A DNA stretch of 64,000 nt, taken from contig CANLXI010000009.1 of assembly GCA_947495035.1 (NCBI GenBank), positions 62,001-126,000 of the forward strand. Direction: 5' to 3'. Origin of the DNA: an uncultured Granulosicoccus sp. (lineage in GTDB: Bacteria; Pseudomonadota; Gammaproteobacteria; Granulosicoccales; Granulosicoccaceae). Positions 56,351 through 64,000 of this stretch are shown here, piece by piece; within the stretch, counting starts at the first letter, position 1, and the number at the start of each line of letters is the position of its first letter. The notes beneath the pieces were generated by a model. That model worked only from the letters and a program-made list of their open reading frames with translations, was not told the DNA's origin and made no database searches. Position numbers and translations under genes: made by a program.

Positions 56351-58630
56351 TCAGACCGTGGCTTCCTTGTTGCTCTCCTTGCTCTCGAATTCGAAGGCAA
56401 GATTCCCCTTTTCGTCGAGTATGACATTCACTCGACCACCACGACTGAGCTTGCCGAACAGAATCTCATCGGCCAGATGCTTCTTGACGTTCTCGCTGAT
56501 CAGACGCGACATCGGACGTGCGCCCATGCGGGCATCGAATCCGTGCTCTGCCAGCCAGGCCTTGGCTTCATCGTTGAAGTCGATGGACACGTTCTTCTCT
56601 TCCAGCTGAGCTTCCAGTTCGATGATGAACTTGTCGACGACGTTCAGGATGATGCTCTTGTCCAGCGGCTTGAACTGGATGATGCCGTCCAGACGATTCC
56701 GGAATTCCGGAGTGAACAACTTGTTGACGGCTTCATTACCATCGCTGGTGTGATCCTGCTGCGTGAATCCCATGGTCGTTCTGGAAATCGATTCGGCACC
56801 GGCATTGGTCGTCATGACCAGAATGATGTTGCGAAAATCGGCCTTGCGACCGTTGTTGTCTGTCAGGGTCCCATGGTCCATGACCTGCAGCAGCAGATTG
56901 AAGACATCGGGGTGAGCCTTCTCGATTTCATCAAGCAGTACCACGGCATGCGGGTTCTGAATGACGGCATCGGTCAGCAAGCCACCCTGATCGTAGCCGA
57001 CATAACCCGGAGGCGCGCCGATCAATCGGGACACGGTATGACGCTCCATGTACTCGGACATGTCGAAGCGAATCAGCTCGATGCCCATGATATTGGCCAA
57101 TTGCTTGGTGACTTCCGTCTTGCCCACACCCGTTGGACCGGCAAACATGAAACTGCCTATCGGCTTGTCTTCAGGCCCGAGCCCGGAGCGCGACATCTTG
57201 ATGGCAGCCCCCAGAGAATCGATGGCCTCGTCCTGACCGAACACCAGCATGCGCAGGTCGCGTGCCAGCGTTTTCAGCTTGTCCGTGTCCGTTGAAGAAA
57301 CACTCTTCTCGGGGATACGTGCAATCTTGGCCACGATGGCCTCGATGTCCTTGACCGTGATCTGTTTCTTGCCCTTGGTGGAAACACCCTTCACCCGATG
57401 ATTGGCACCGGCCTCATCTATCACGTCAATGGCCTTGTCCGGCAGGAAACGATCATTGATGTACCTACCGGACAGCTCAGCGGCGGTCTTCAGCGCATTA
57501 TTGGAGTACTTGACCTCATGAAATTCCTCGTAACGGGACTTGAGCCCCTTGAGAATCTCGTAGGTCTGATCGACCGAGGGTTCCACCACATCGATTTTCT
57601 GGAAACGTCTTGACAGCGCTCGGTCCTTCTCGAAGATGCCGCGATACTCCTGATAGGTAGTCGACCCGATGCACTTGAGCTCACCGGTCGCCAACATGGG
57701 CTTGATCAGATTGGATGCATCCATGACACCACCCGAGGCAGCACCGGCTCCGATGATGGTGTGGATCTCATCGATGAACAGGATGGCACCGGGTTCCTTC
57801 TTGAGCTGATTGAGAATGCCCTTGAGCCGCTTCTCGAAGTCTCCCCGATACTTGGTACCAGCTACCAGGGCTCCCAGATCGAGCGAATAGATGATGGAAT
57901 CTGCCAGCACTTCGGGCACTTCGCCATCCACGATGCGCTTGGCCAGTCCTTCGGCGATGGCTGTCTTGCCGACGCCGGCCTCACCGACCAGCAGAGGATT
58001 GTTCTTTCTGCGACGGCACAGGACCTGGGACGCTCGTTCGACTTCGTGATCGCGACCGATCAGCGGATCGATTTCACCCGCCTGGGCCTTCGCATTCAGG
58101 TTGGTCGCAAACTTGTCCAGTGGCTTGGCATCGGATTCGCCCTCTTCACCCGAATACTCGGATGTGGTTTCGTCCGTTTCCTCCGGCTCTTCCTGGGAGT
58201 TCTTGGCGATACCGTGAGAGATGTAATTGACCACATCGAGACGGGTGATGTTCTGCTTGTTGAGCAGGTACACCGTTTGCGAATCCTGTTCGCCGAAGAT
58301 GGCAACCAGTACATTGGCACCGGTCACTTCCTTCTTGCCTGAGCTCTGTACATGGAATACGGCTCTTTGCAGGACTCGCTGGAAGCCCAGGGTCGGCTGG
58401 GTTTCGCGCGTATCGTTCTCGTCCAGTAACGGCGTGTTGACGTCGACAAAGCTGTCGAGTTCATCACGCAATGTTTCCAGGTCTCCACCGCAGGCTCTCA
58501 GTACCTGTGCTGCGGTGGGATTATCGATCAGGGCGAGCAGAAGATGCTCAACCGTCATGAATTCAAAGCGACGGGCGCGCGCTTCCTTGAACGCGTTGTT
58601 TAGGGTGAATTCGAGCTCTTTACTCAGCAT
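56351..58630 (-). CDS. clpA: ATP-dependent Clp protease ATP-binding subunit ClpA
   Basis: This 759-residue AAA+ unfoldase feeds substrates to ClpP. It has the N-terminal double-helical domain that binds ClpS (residues 1-140), an acidic linker ([19 protein letters not shown]), first AAA with [13 protein letters not shown] and [14 protein letters not shown], and second AAA with [13 protein letters not shown] and [14 protein letters not shown]. The ClpP-docking loop reads MGF (in [10 protein letters not shown]) where E. coli has IGL. Length is normal. It lies 75 bases behind clpS and is presumably co-transcribed with it. Confidence 0.97.
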   Translation of the reverse strand: MLSKELEFTLNNAFKEARARRFEFMTVEHLLLALIDNPTAAQVLRACGGDLETLRDELDSFVDVNTPLLDENDTRETQPTLGFQRVLQRAVFHVQSSGKKEVTGANVLVAIFGEQDSQTVYLLNKQNITRLDVVNYISHGIAKNSQEEPEETDETTSEYSGEEGESDAKPLDKFATNLNAKAQAGEIDPLIGRDHEVERASQVLCRRRKNNPLLVGEAGVGKTAIAEGLAKRIVDGEVPEVLADSIIYSLDLGALVAGTKYRGDFEKRLKGILNQLKKEPGAILFIDEIHTIIGAGAASGGVMDASNLIKPMLATGELKCIGSTTYQEYRGIFEKDRALSRRFQKIDVVEPSVDQTYEILKGLKSRYEEFHEVKYSNNALKTAAELSGRYINDRFLPDKAIDVIDEAGANHRVKGVSTKGKKQITVKDIEAIVAKIARIPEKSVSSTDTDKLKTLARDLRMLVFGQDEAIDSLGAAIKMSRSGLGPEDKPIGSFMFAGPTGVGKTEVTKQLANIMGIELIRFDMSEYMERHTVSRLIGAPPGYVGYDQGGLLTDAVIQNPHAVVLLDEIEKAHPDVFNLLLQVMDHGTLTDNNGRKADFRNIILVMTTNAGAESISRTTMGFTQQDHTSDGNEAVNKLFTPEFRNRLDGIIQFKPLDKSIILNVVDKFIIELEAQLEEKNVSIDFNDEAKAWLAEHGFDARMGARPMSRLISENVKKHLADEILFGKLSRGGRVNVILDEKGNLAFEFESKESNKEATV

Positions 58631-58705
58631 GTTGGATCGTCCACTCTGGATACTTCGTTTCGTTGCAGCCCTCTGGCGGACACTGCCCTGCCAGATTGCT
58701 CGTAG

Positions 58706-59023
58706 TTACGCCTTTTCCATTTCGCACAACAGTGGATGCTTACGCTCCCTTGCCAACTGGGTTACCTGGGCAACCTTGGTCTCGGCAATTTCCCTCGTAA
58801 ACACGCCACACACACCCTTCCCTTTCTGATGAACATGCAGCATGACCCTGGTGGCCTGCTCCTTGTCCAGCTTGAAAAACACCTGCAGCACTTCAACGAC
58901 AAACTCCATCGGTGTGTAATCGTCGTTCAGCAACACCACTTTCCACAGCGGTGGTTTCGCGATTTTCGGTTTGGCAGTCTCAACCGCTAGTCCGCCTTCC
59001 CTGTTTTTGTCTTCTTCACTCAT
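58706..59023 (-). CDS. clpS: ClpA adaptor ClpS
   Basis: This 105-residue N-recognin delivers N-degron substrates to ClpAP. It has the flexible charged N-terminus, then [20 protein letters not shown] (the NDD/TPMEFV residues line the N-degron pocket), [20 protein letters not shown] and the C-terminal [11 protein letters not shown] 59023 is the family start. It is the first gene of the clpS-clpA pair. Confidence 0.96.
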   Translation of the reverse strand: MSEEDKNREGGLAVETAKPKIAKPPLWKVVLLNDDYTPMEFVVEVLQVFFKLDKEQATRVMLHVHQKGKGVCGVFTREIAETKVAQVTQLARERKHPLLCEMEKA

Positions 59024-59561
59024 CTACTAGTTCCACGAGATCGAATGCTCTGCCTCAAGATCAGCCCTTCACCAACAATATACGACTTATATCAGGGACT
59101 GGTCTCGCGATCACGCTTGGCTGAAGGATCGCAATATTCATACCCCAACATCATGGTGCCGGAAATACGTAACTCAATTGTCGGGTTTCTTACGATTTCC
59201 CGAGTGACAAATTACCCTGCCACCCGGGAAAAGTGTAGTCCCGCTGGCGCCGAGGAAAAGTGAATTGCCACAATTTTCTCCACTCCATGAATACCTGTTC
59301 GCACCGTAGAGATTCATGCGCCGACACGCTGCGCACGAGAGAAAATCGGGTGAAGGGCCTTTGCGCGACCGGTACAAGGCTGGTGCGGCAGCAGGCTGCG
59401 TGCGCCTGACGGCCTCTCGGATTCGCTCGGATTCGCTCGGATTCGCTCGGATTCGCTCGGAGGCGCTCGGAGGCGCTCGGACCGCAAGGGATATCGTGAT
59501 TCTTCAAACGGTACGAGTAATTGCCTGACCCTGGATCAAGGCTTGCTGTTCAGGCCAAACT
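59024..59561. other. Intergenic region upstream of clpS with tandem repeats
   Basis: This 538-base stretch separates clpS (minus) from the wzy-like gene (minus). I see no supported gene. The part near 59024-59260 is AT-richer and should hold the clpS promoter. At 59421-59480 lies a 6 x 10-bp tandem repeat. A 105-codon minus-strand frame (59190-59507) only reads the repeat as SERxRANP units and is not credible. Confidence 0.55.
59421..59480. repeat. Tandem repeat, 6 x 10 bp
   Basis: Four exact copies of ATTCGCTCGG (59421-59460) are followed by two copies of AGGCGCTCGG (59461-59480), which share the GCGCTCGG/CGCTCGG half. The array is preceded by CTCTCGG and followed by ACCGC. The 10-base period is close to a helical turn. 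It is about 400 bases upstream of clpS. Confidence 0.88.
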
Positions 59562-61514
59562 CTACAGAGCACCCTTGCCACGGTTGCGACGCAGTTTACT
59601 GCGCAGGCGAGAACTGACGATGCCGGCAGACTCTTCCGGCTCGTCCACCGACGCCGATTGTCCGGTTGATTCGGCCTCAGTCTGCATGGAGGCAGCCTGG
59701 AAGGCTGCGGCACCACGCATGCCGGTACGACGGCCCGTCCGGGGGCATCTGACAGAGCTTGTCAGATCCGGCTCTGGTTCATCACTGGCTGCGGATCTTG
59801 CCCGTCGATCGCCACGCGTCCCGTTGCCACTGTCGGCGAAGGCATTGGTTCGGTCTGCAACGGGGTTCCGGGCGGCTTCGGCGACGATCATCTTCTGTTT
59901 CAACACCTGCATGACGACCAGATAGGCCCAGAAATAGGCCGTGAAATTCAGCGACACCGCCCGCGATCCGAATACACAGACCACGGCATAACACGCCGTG
60001 GCAGCCGCTCCCCCTATCCCGATGGCTTTGATGAAACGGTCCTGCTCATTACTCGCATGCAAACGCCCCAGATTGAAGCTGTAGCCGAGTATCAGCAGAA
60101 ACAGAGCCAGAGCAGGCAGCCCCATCTGAGAGCCGATATACAGATACATGCTGTGCGGATCACTCTCCTTGACGGCAATTTCGGTGTAATCCTCCTTCAG
60201 ATACGGAAAGCCCTTGAACCCCTTGCCGAGTACCGGACTTTCAAGAATCATCTGTGCGCCAGCTCGCCACATGACCAGGCGTGTTTCCGAACTCTTGTCA
60301 AGTTTTTCTTCTTCAGGAATGGAAGAATCGGCATCAGGATGCGTGAGGCTGTCCATGCGGGCCAGGATCGAGTCCGGAATCAGACTCGGGAACACCAGCA
60401 GAAAACACATGACCAGCGTCAGCCAGAACGCCAGGAAACCTCGCCCCTTGAACCATCCCGCCATGAAACCGCCGGCCACCATCGCCAGATAGGCACCACG
60501 GGAGAAAGTCGTGATCAGGACCTTGGCCGTCAGCAGAAAGTAAGGTGTCAACAACCAGGCACGCAAATCCTTGATATAAATGAAGAAAATGGCAACCAGC
60601 GGCAACAGGGTATAGGCAACGAAGCCCCCGAAGTTGTTGGACTGCAAATGGGGGCCTTCGATACGGCTCTTTTCGATGGTCGACCGCCCCATCTTCTCCA
60701 GCATCTCAGGCACCGAATACAGTACGACCAGGACGGAACCGATCAGCATGTAGACAACACAGCGTTTGGCCGACTCCACGTCGCGCACGCACATGAGCAC
60801 GATGAAATAGAAAATGAACTGATCGATCCAGGCCTTGTAGCTGAGAATCTCGTTGTAGAGAAAATAGGTACGCCCACCCGGCAACAGCGAAATGGTTACC
60901 ACCGACAGTGCAGTCACCACGCCGAAAATGGCCACCAGAGCGGTGCCGGGCGGCCAGTCGTTGAGCTTCTGCCGCAGTGTCGAGGCACGCAGCAAGGCGG
61001 CAAACAGCCCCAGTAGAACCAGCATGTTGGTACCGTTGACACCTGGCGCCAAAGGCACAACGAATACCTTGGAAAATGGCAGGTAGATGATCATGCAGGC
61101 CAGCACCAGCTCGACCCCCTTGAGCGCACTGAGCCCGACAATCAGGCCCAGACCCAGCGCAATGGGATAGAGGATCGAGGAAGGCCAGTTACCACCGGTC
61201 AGGGTAATTGCCATGACCAGTACCGCCGGCATTGAAAGAAACATCAGAACCGGTTTCAAGCCTTCCAGCTTGGGCCAGCCGGAAATCACTTCGATCTTCT
61301 CTGACTCTACCCGCTCGATTCGTCGCGCACGACGAGACGCCTTGCGCTGCACCCGTGACGATCCGCCAGCTCCCCTGAGACCTGGTCGTGCGTCACGATC
61401 CACCTCGGGCTCTCCTGCCTCGGCAGAACGGCGCTGGCGTCGTGCCTTGCCGAACATGTCCCCGTCTTCCGGGAACTCGTCTTCAGCGGACTGAAAGGGA
61501 TTTGTAGAGGCCAT
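59562..61514 (-). CDS. O-antigen ligase/Wzy polymerase-like membrane protein
   Basis: This 650-residue protein has about twelve membrane segments between residues ~90 and 545 and the Wzy_C/WaaL signature region: IEGPHLQSNNFGGFVAYTLL, TFSRGAYLAMVAGG and, in the large periplasmic loop, VLGKGFKGFPYLKED with DPHSMYLYIGSQMGL. Such proteins polymerise or ligate polysaccharide repeat units at the periplasmic face. Unusual additions are a ~75-residue Arg-rich cytosolic N-terminus (GKARRQRRSAEAGEPEVDRD; QRKASRRARRIERVESEKIE) and a ~100-residue polar C-terminal tail. ATG 61514 overlaps the deacetylase gene by 32 bases; ATG 61457 is an alternative. Confidence 0.85.
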   Translation of the reverse strand: MASTNPFQSAEDEFPEDGDMFGKARRQRRSAEAGEPEVDRDARPGLRGAGGSSRVQRKASRRARRIERVESEKIEVISGWPKLEGLKPVLMFLSMPAVLVMAITLTGGNWPSSILYPIALGLGLIVGLSALKGVELVLACMIIYLPFSKVFVVPLAPGVNGTNMLVLLGLFAALLRASTLRQKLNDWPPGTALVAIFGVVTALSVVTISLLPGGRTYFLYNEILSYKAWIDQFIFYFIVLMCVRDVESAKRCVVYMLIGSVLVVLYSVPEMLEKMGRSTIEKSRIEGPHLQSNNFGGFVAYTLLPLVAIFFIYIKDLRAWLLTPYFLLTAKVLITTFSRGAYLAMVAGGFMAGWFKGRGFLAFWLTLVMCFLLVFPSLIPDSILARMDSLTHPDADSSIPEEEKLDKSSETRLVMWRAGAQMILESPVLGKGFKGFPYLKEDYTEIAVKESDPHSMYLYIGSQMGLPALALFLLILGYSFNLGRLHASNEQDRFIKAIGIGGAAATACYAVVCVFGSRAVSLNFTAYFWAYLVVMQVLKQKMIVAEAARNPVADRTNAFADSGNGTRGDRRARSAASDEPEPDLTSSVRCPRTGRRTGMRGAAAFQAASMQTEAESTGQSASVDEPEESAGIVSSRLRSKLRRNRGKGAL

Positions 61515-62295
61515 GATAAAGCCGGTTGCCCAATACGCGTCTCAGCAATGCCTTGGCCTGACTGCGACGTCGGTGATCTGTGTAATACGTCTCATCCGGT
61601 CCGATCATGCGAGCAAACTCCTCGAGCGTCGTCGAGCGCCGAATGGCAACCCGTTCAATCGGTTGCCTGCGGTTCTGCACCAGCAATTGCCGATCGTCTT
61701 CCGTCCTGGCGTCATCCTGGACGAAACTCCGAATGTGCTCTACGATACCAATTTCGGAGCCATACCACTGCCAATACCCTGTGTCTTTCAGTAAATTCAG
61801 CGTATTGTCATTGTATCGGCCACCGGGGAAAGAAATTGATCGGCATTCCCGGGTCGTCATGCGCTCGAGTTGCTGACGACTCTCGAGCAGCTCCTCACGA
61901 AGTTCGTTCTCGTCCAGATCATCCAGAAATCGATGGGTGACACCGTGGCTTCCCACTGACATGCCCGGCATGGCTGCCAGCGCGGCCAGCTGCACGCTGT
62001 CCATGAACCCCGGACGCTTGCCGATGAATTCACTGGTAACGAAGAATATCGCTGGCAGACCCCGTTCGACAAGCAAAGGGGCTGCAATCTCCAGATTGCT
62101 CAGATGCCCGTCATCGAAAGTGATGACCACATCCGGCTCTTCAGACTGATCGAACAGCCCGACACGTTTGCCCTGCAGACTGTCCAGCTGTCGAATGAAG
62201 TTCTCTTCACTGACCGCATAGGGCAGATCTTCCTGATCGATGGCCGACGTGTCGTCGTCTCGATACAGGGCGTGATACATGAGCACAACACTCAT
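61483..62295 (-). CDS. Polysaccharide deacetylase family protein
   Basis: This 270-residue protein is a NodB/CE4-type deacetylase. VVLMYHALYRDDD at the start, the metal-binding DVVITFDDGHLSNLEIAAPLL (DD pair), the GSHGVTHRFL motif (His-x3-His metal ligands) and SISFPGGRYND are all seen. It has no signal peptide, which is common in exopolysaccharide loci where the enzyme may act in the cytosol or by another export route. ATG 62295 overlaps the glycosyltransferase stop (ATGA). It removes acetyl groups from a sugar chain or precursor, by family knowledge. Confidence 0.87.
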   Translation of the reverse strand: MSVVLMYHALYRDDDTSAIDQEDLPYAVSEENFIRQLDSLQGKRVGLFDQSEEPDVVITFDDGHLSNLEIAAPLLVERGLPAIFFVTSEFIGKRPGFMDSVQLAALAAMPGMSVGSHGVTHRFLDDLDENELREELLESRQQLERMTTRECRSISFPGGRYNDNTLNLLKDTGYWQWYGSEIGIVEHIRSFVQDDARTEDDRQLLVQNRRQPIERVAIRRSTTLEEFARMIGPDETYYTDHRRRSQAKALLRRVLGNRLYHGLYKSLSVR

Positions 62296-63437
62296 GAGGT
62301 CTTCCAGCGAACGGCACGACGCCCATGCAGTGATTGCCAGGCGCCGACCACGGCTGCTGCATTCAGTTGCAGAAAGATCTTGATGACGTTCGAGAGTTTG
62401 TTTCTCATACCCAGAAAGCCCAGAAGTCCAAGCCCATAGAAGCCAAGCTGGCAGAACAGCATGACGTGCAGAAAGGCCGTATCGCCGACACAACTGGCCA
62501 GCAGTGCCAGGAACATGGCGTACGGTACCAGCAAGCGACAAACCTTGTGCGACAGAAACTGCCACCAGACGGGATTGCGACGTGGATCGAACAACCAGGG
62601 GTGTCGGGCGAAGGATTGGAAGTTTCCAGCCAGCGTCCTGACCTTGCGGCGAAATTCCCTTGCCGAATCCGCTTCGGCCTGGTCGAATATCTGCGCTCCC
62701 GGCTCCAGCACCGTGCGTTTGCCCCGGCTCAGTAGCGATACAGGAGTGTCGAAATCATCCAGCAGTGTGTCTGTCGGCAATGGACTGTAGTCGCTTCGCC
62801 TTATCGCATACAGCGCTCCGGTCGCCCCGGTGGTCGAGAACAGCCGGCTTTCATTGTCACGTATCCATTTTTCATAACGCCAGTACAGGCCGACATTGCT
62901 GGCTTCCTCGCCCAGATCATCGTGCAATACCAGCTCACCACTGACCGCCCCGATATCCGGCTCTGTCAGTCGGTCCACCAGCGCGCGGATTGCCGAGGGT
63001 GCGACACTCTGACGGGCGTCCATGAAGACGATGACATCGCCACTGGCATTGGCAACGCCCAGGTTCAGCGCTGTCGGCTTGCCAGCGGCCGTTGCATAAT
63101 GATGGAGGTGCCAACGAGGCCGTTCCTCACAGGCTTGCCTCAGCAACGGCACGGTACCGTCACTGGAGCCATCGGAAACAAACAGGCATTCCAGTCGCTC
63201 CCTCGGGTAATCCAGTGCGTCCAGCGAGGCGATCTTGTTGGGCAGATTGCGCACTTCATTGTGGGCCGCAATCACGATGCTGACCGATACGGCTCCCTCT
63301 GGCGTGTCGTTGTCCTCGCTCCTCGTTTGCCTCTTGTCGACCAGGGGCACACGCCTTGCGCGCCAATGCAGCAGCAATGGAAAGATGACATAGGTGTACA
63401 GACAGAAGAACAGGGCAATCAGAAACAGCAACGTCAT
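62292..63437 (-). CDS. Membrane glycosyltransferase, GT2 family
   Basis: This protein of ~381 residues has an N-terminal membrane helix (residues 3-22), a GT-A domain with VSIVIAAHNEVRNLPNKIAS, ECLFVSDGSSDGT, VIVFMDARQSVAPSAIRAL (metal-binding DAR in place of DAD) and TLLDDFDTPVSLLSRGKR, then three C-terminal membrane segments. The layout is that of processive or exopolysaccharide GT2 enzymes (IcaA/PgaC-like). Paired with the deacetylase, it could make a deacetylated aminosugar polymer. ATG 63437 is two bases after the flippase stop. Confidence 0.85.
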   Translation of the reverse strand: MTLLFLIALFFCLYTYVIFPLLLHWRARRVPLVDKRQTRSEDNDTPEGAVSVSIVIAAHNEVRNLPNKIASLDALDYPRERLECLFVSDGSSDGTVPLLRQACEERPRWHLHHYATAAGKPTALNLGVANASGDVIVFMDARQSVAPSAIRALVDRLTEPDIGAVSGELVLHDDLGEEASNVGLYWRYEKWIRDNESRLFSTTGATGALYAIRRSDYSPLPTDTLLDDFDTPVSLLSRGKRTVLEPGAQIFDQAEADSAREFRRKVRTLAGNFQSFARHPWLFDPRRNPVWWQFLSHKVCRLLVPYAMFLALLASCVGDTAFLHVMLFCQLGFYGLGLLGFLGMRNKLSNVIKIFLQLNAAAVVGAWQSLHGRRAVRWKTS

Positions 63438-63439
63438 GA

Positions 63440-64000
63440 TCACACCCACCTTGTCCTGGCCAGCAGCTTGTCGCTGGACCACTGCCTGACTCCCGCGTCG
63501 ACAAACCACATCAGCAACAGCAGTACGGCCGTTCCGAACGCCCCCTTGCACAGGAAATTGGCCAGGTCGGAGTGCAGATCGATGACGCTGAGCAGCGCAA
63601 AGATGACCACACTGGCGAGCAACATGATTGCCGGTGCCTTCAGTCTGACGGGAAACGTCACGTAGCGGAATGCACTGCCGGTAACCCCGGCCATGAAGAT
63701 CACATAGGAGATGATGGTCACGATTGCTGCCCCGGTAATACCGAAGCGTGGTATGAGCAGTACATTCAATGCCAGGTTGGTAACGGTCGCTACCAGGCTC
63801 CAGAGCATCAGCAGTTTGGTGTTCTTGAAGATATACAGACCAGCGGCGAGGAAATGCATGGCACCTTCCAGCCAGAAACTGATGGCAACATAGGGAATGA
63901 TCACGGTACCCGGGCTGTACTTGTCACCGGCCAGAAATCCGAGCAGGTAGGGGCTGGTGATCGAGAACATGGCAATGAACGGGATACCGACCACCATGTA
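63440..64000 (-). CDS. Polysaccharide flippase, Wzx/MATE-like (C-terminal part, runs off right edge)
   Basis: Only the last 186 codons are in the window. They encode five or six membrane segments with the pattern of the C-terminal half of Wzx-type exporters: FSITSPYLLGFLAGDKY, FWLEGAMHFLAAGLYIFKN and NVLLIPRFGITGAAIVTIIS (the conserved P-x-G-x-x-GAA). These proteins move lipid-linked oligosaccharide across the inner membrane. It heads or continues the polysaccharide operon beyond the edge. Confidence 0.85.
   Translation of the reverse strand, partial: YMVVGIPFIAMFSITSPYLLGFLAGDKYSPGTVIIPYVAISFWLEGAMHFLAAGLYIFKNTKLLMLWSLVATVTNLALNVLLIPRFGITGAAIVTIISYVIFMAGVTGSAFRYVTFPVRLKAPAIMLLASVVIFALLSVIDLHSDLANFLCKGAFGTAVLLLLMWFVDAGVRQWSSDKLLARTRWV

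Noticed and set aside
59190..59507. 105-codon minus-strand frame with SERxRANP repeats
   Set aside because: The peptide repeat is only a reading of the 10-bp tandem DNA repeat; no ribosome site or homology.

Overview
The window is chromosomal DNA of moderately high GC, most likely from a marine or environmental heterotrophic gammaproteobacterium. The supporting signs are a full system I cytochrome c maturation operon, an infA/clpA/clpS/serS neighbourhood with DUF1249 and CrcB genes, TRAP and Liv-type importers, a BtuB-type TonB receptor under a cobalamin riboswitch, and very large RTX repeats. The genus cannot be fixed from the sequence alone.

Layout. 1-6490 (minus): the N-terminal 2163 codons of a giant RTX protein that continues past the left edge. 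6813-9751 (plus): a DctPQM TRAP importer with a strong hairpin between the binding-protein and permease genes, followed by a lone class I/II aminotransferase. 11161-19768: a nonulosonic (legionaminic-type) acid island with LegB, LegG, LegI and a PtmE-like CBS-nucleotidyltransferase in one minus-strand operon, a CMP-sugar synthetase, a NeuD/LegH-type acyltransferase and a Maf flagellin glycosyltransferase. No LegC-type (DegT) aminotransferase is present. 19885-25463 (plus): a cobalamin riboswitch controlling a TonB receptor, a beta-propeller-like lipoprotein, a BtuC permease and a BtuD ATPase, without BtuF. 25505-31750: an orphan membrane-fusion adaptor, then glutaryl-CoA dehydrogenase, a D-2-hydroxyglutarate-dehydrogenase-like flavoprotein and an AEC transporter, facing an MFS carrier. 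32042-36763: a monocistronic coiled-coil protein, then a class II aldolase plus PxpB-PxpC-PxpA (5-oxoprolinase) unit, facing a short XRE regulator that resembles the DNA-binding half of BoxR/BzdR.

36930-53881 is almost entirely minus-strand. In transcription order it holds serS; a fatty/aromatic-acid type acyl-CoA synthetase; LivG, LivH, LivM, a binding protein and LivF; a PaaK-like ligase; a YciA-like thioesterase; a DUF1285 protein; and ccmA-B-C-D-E-F-G-H, including a 54-codon ccmD. The Liv block looks like an uptake-and-CoA-activation cassette for a carboxylic acid. 54184-59023 holds housekeeping genes: crcB, a DUF4124 protein, DUF1249, infA, clpA and clpS. From 59562 to the right edge is the start of an exopolysaccharide/O-antigen locus on the minus strand: a flippase fragment, a GT2 glycosyltransferase, a polysaccharide deacetylase and a Wzy/O-antigen-ligase-like protein.

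Two short tandem-repeat tracts lie in intergenic DNA: 4 x 11 bp at 54025 and 6 x 10 bp at 59421. No tRNA, rRNA, insertion sequence or CRISPR array was seen. The parts most worth following are the B12 operon with its propeller lipoprotein, the aldolase/5-oxoprolinase unit with its shortened regulator, the three-module mosaic of the RTX protein, and the nonulosonate/Maf island that lacks its aminotransferase.
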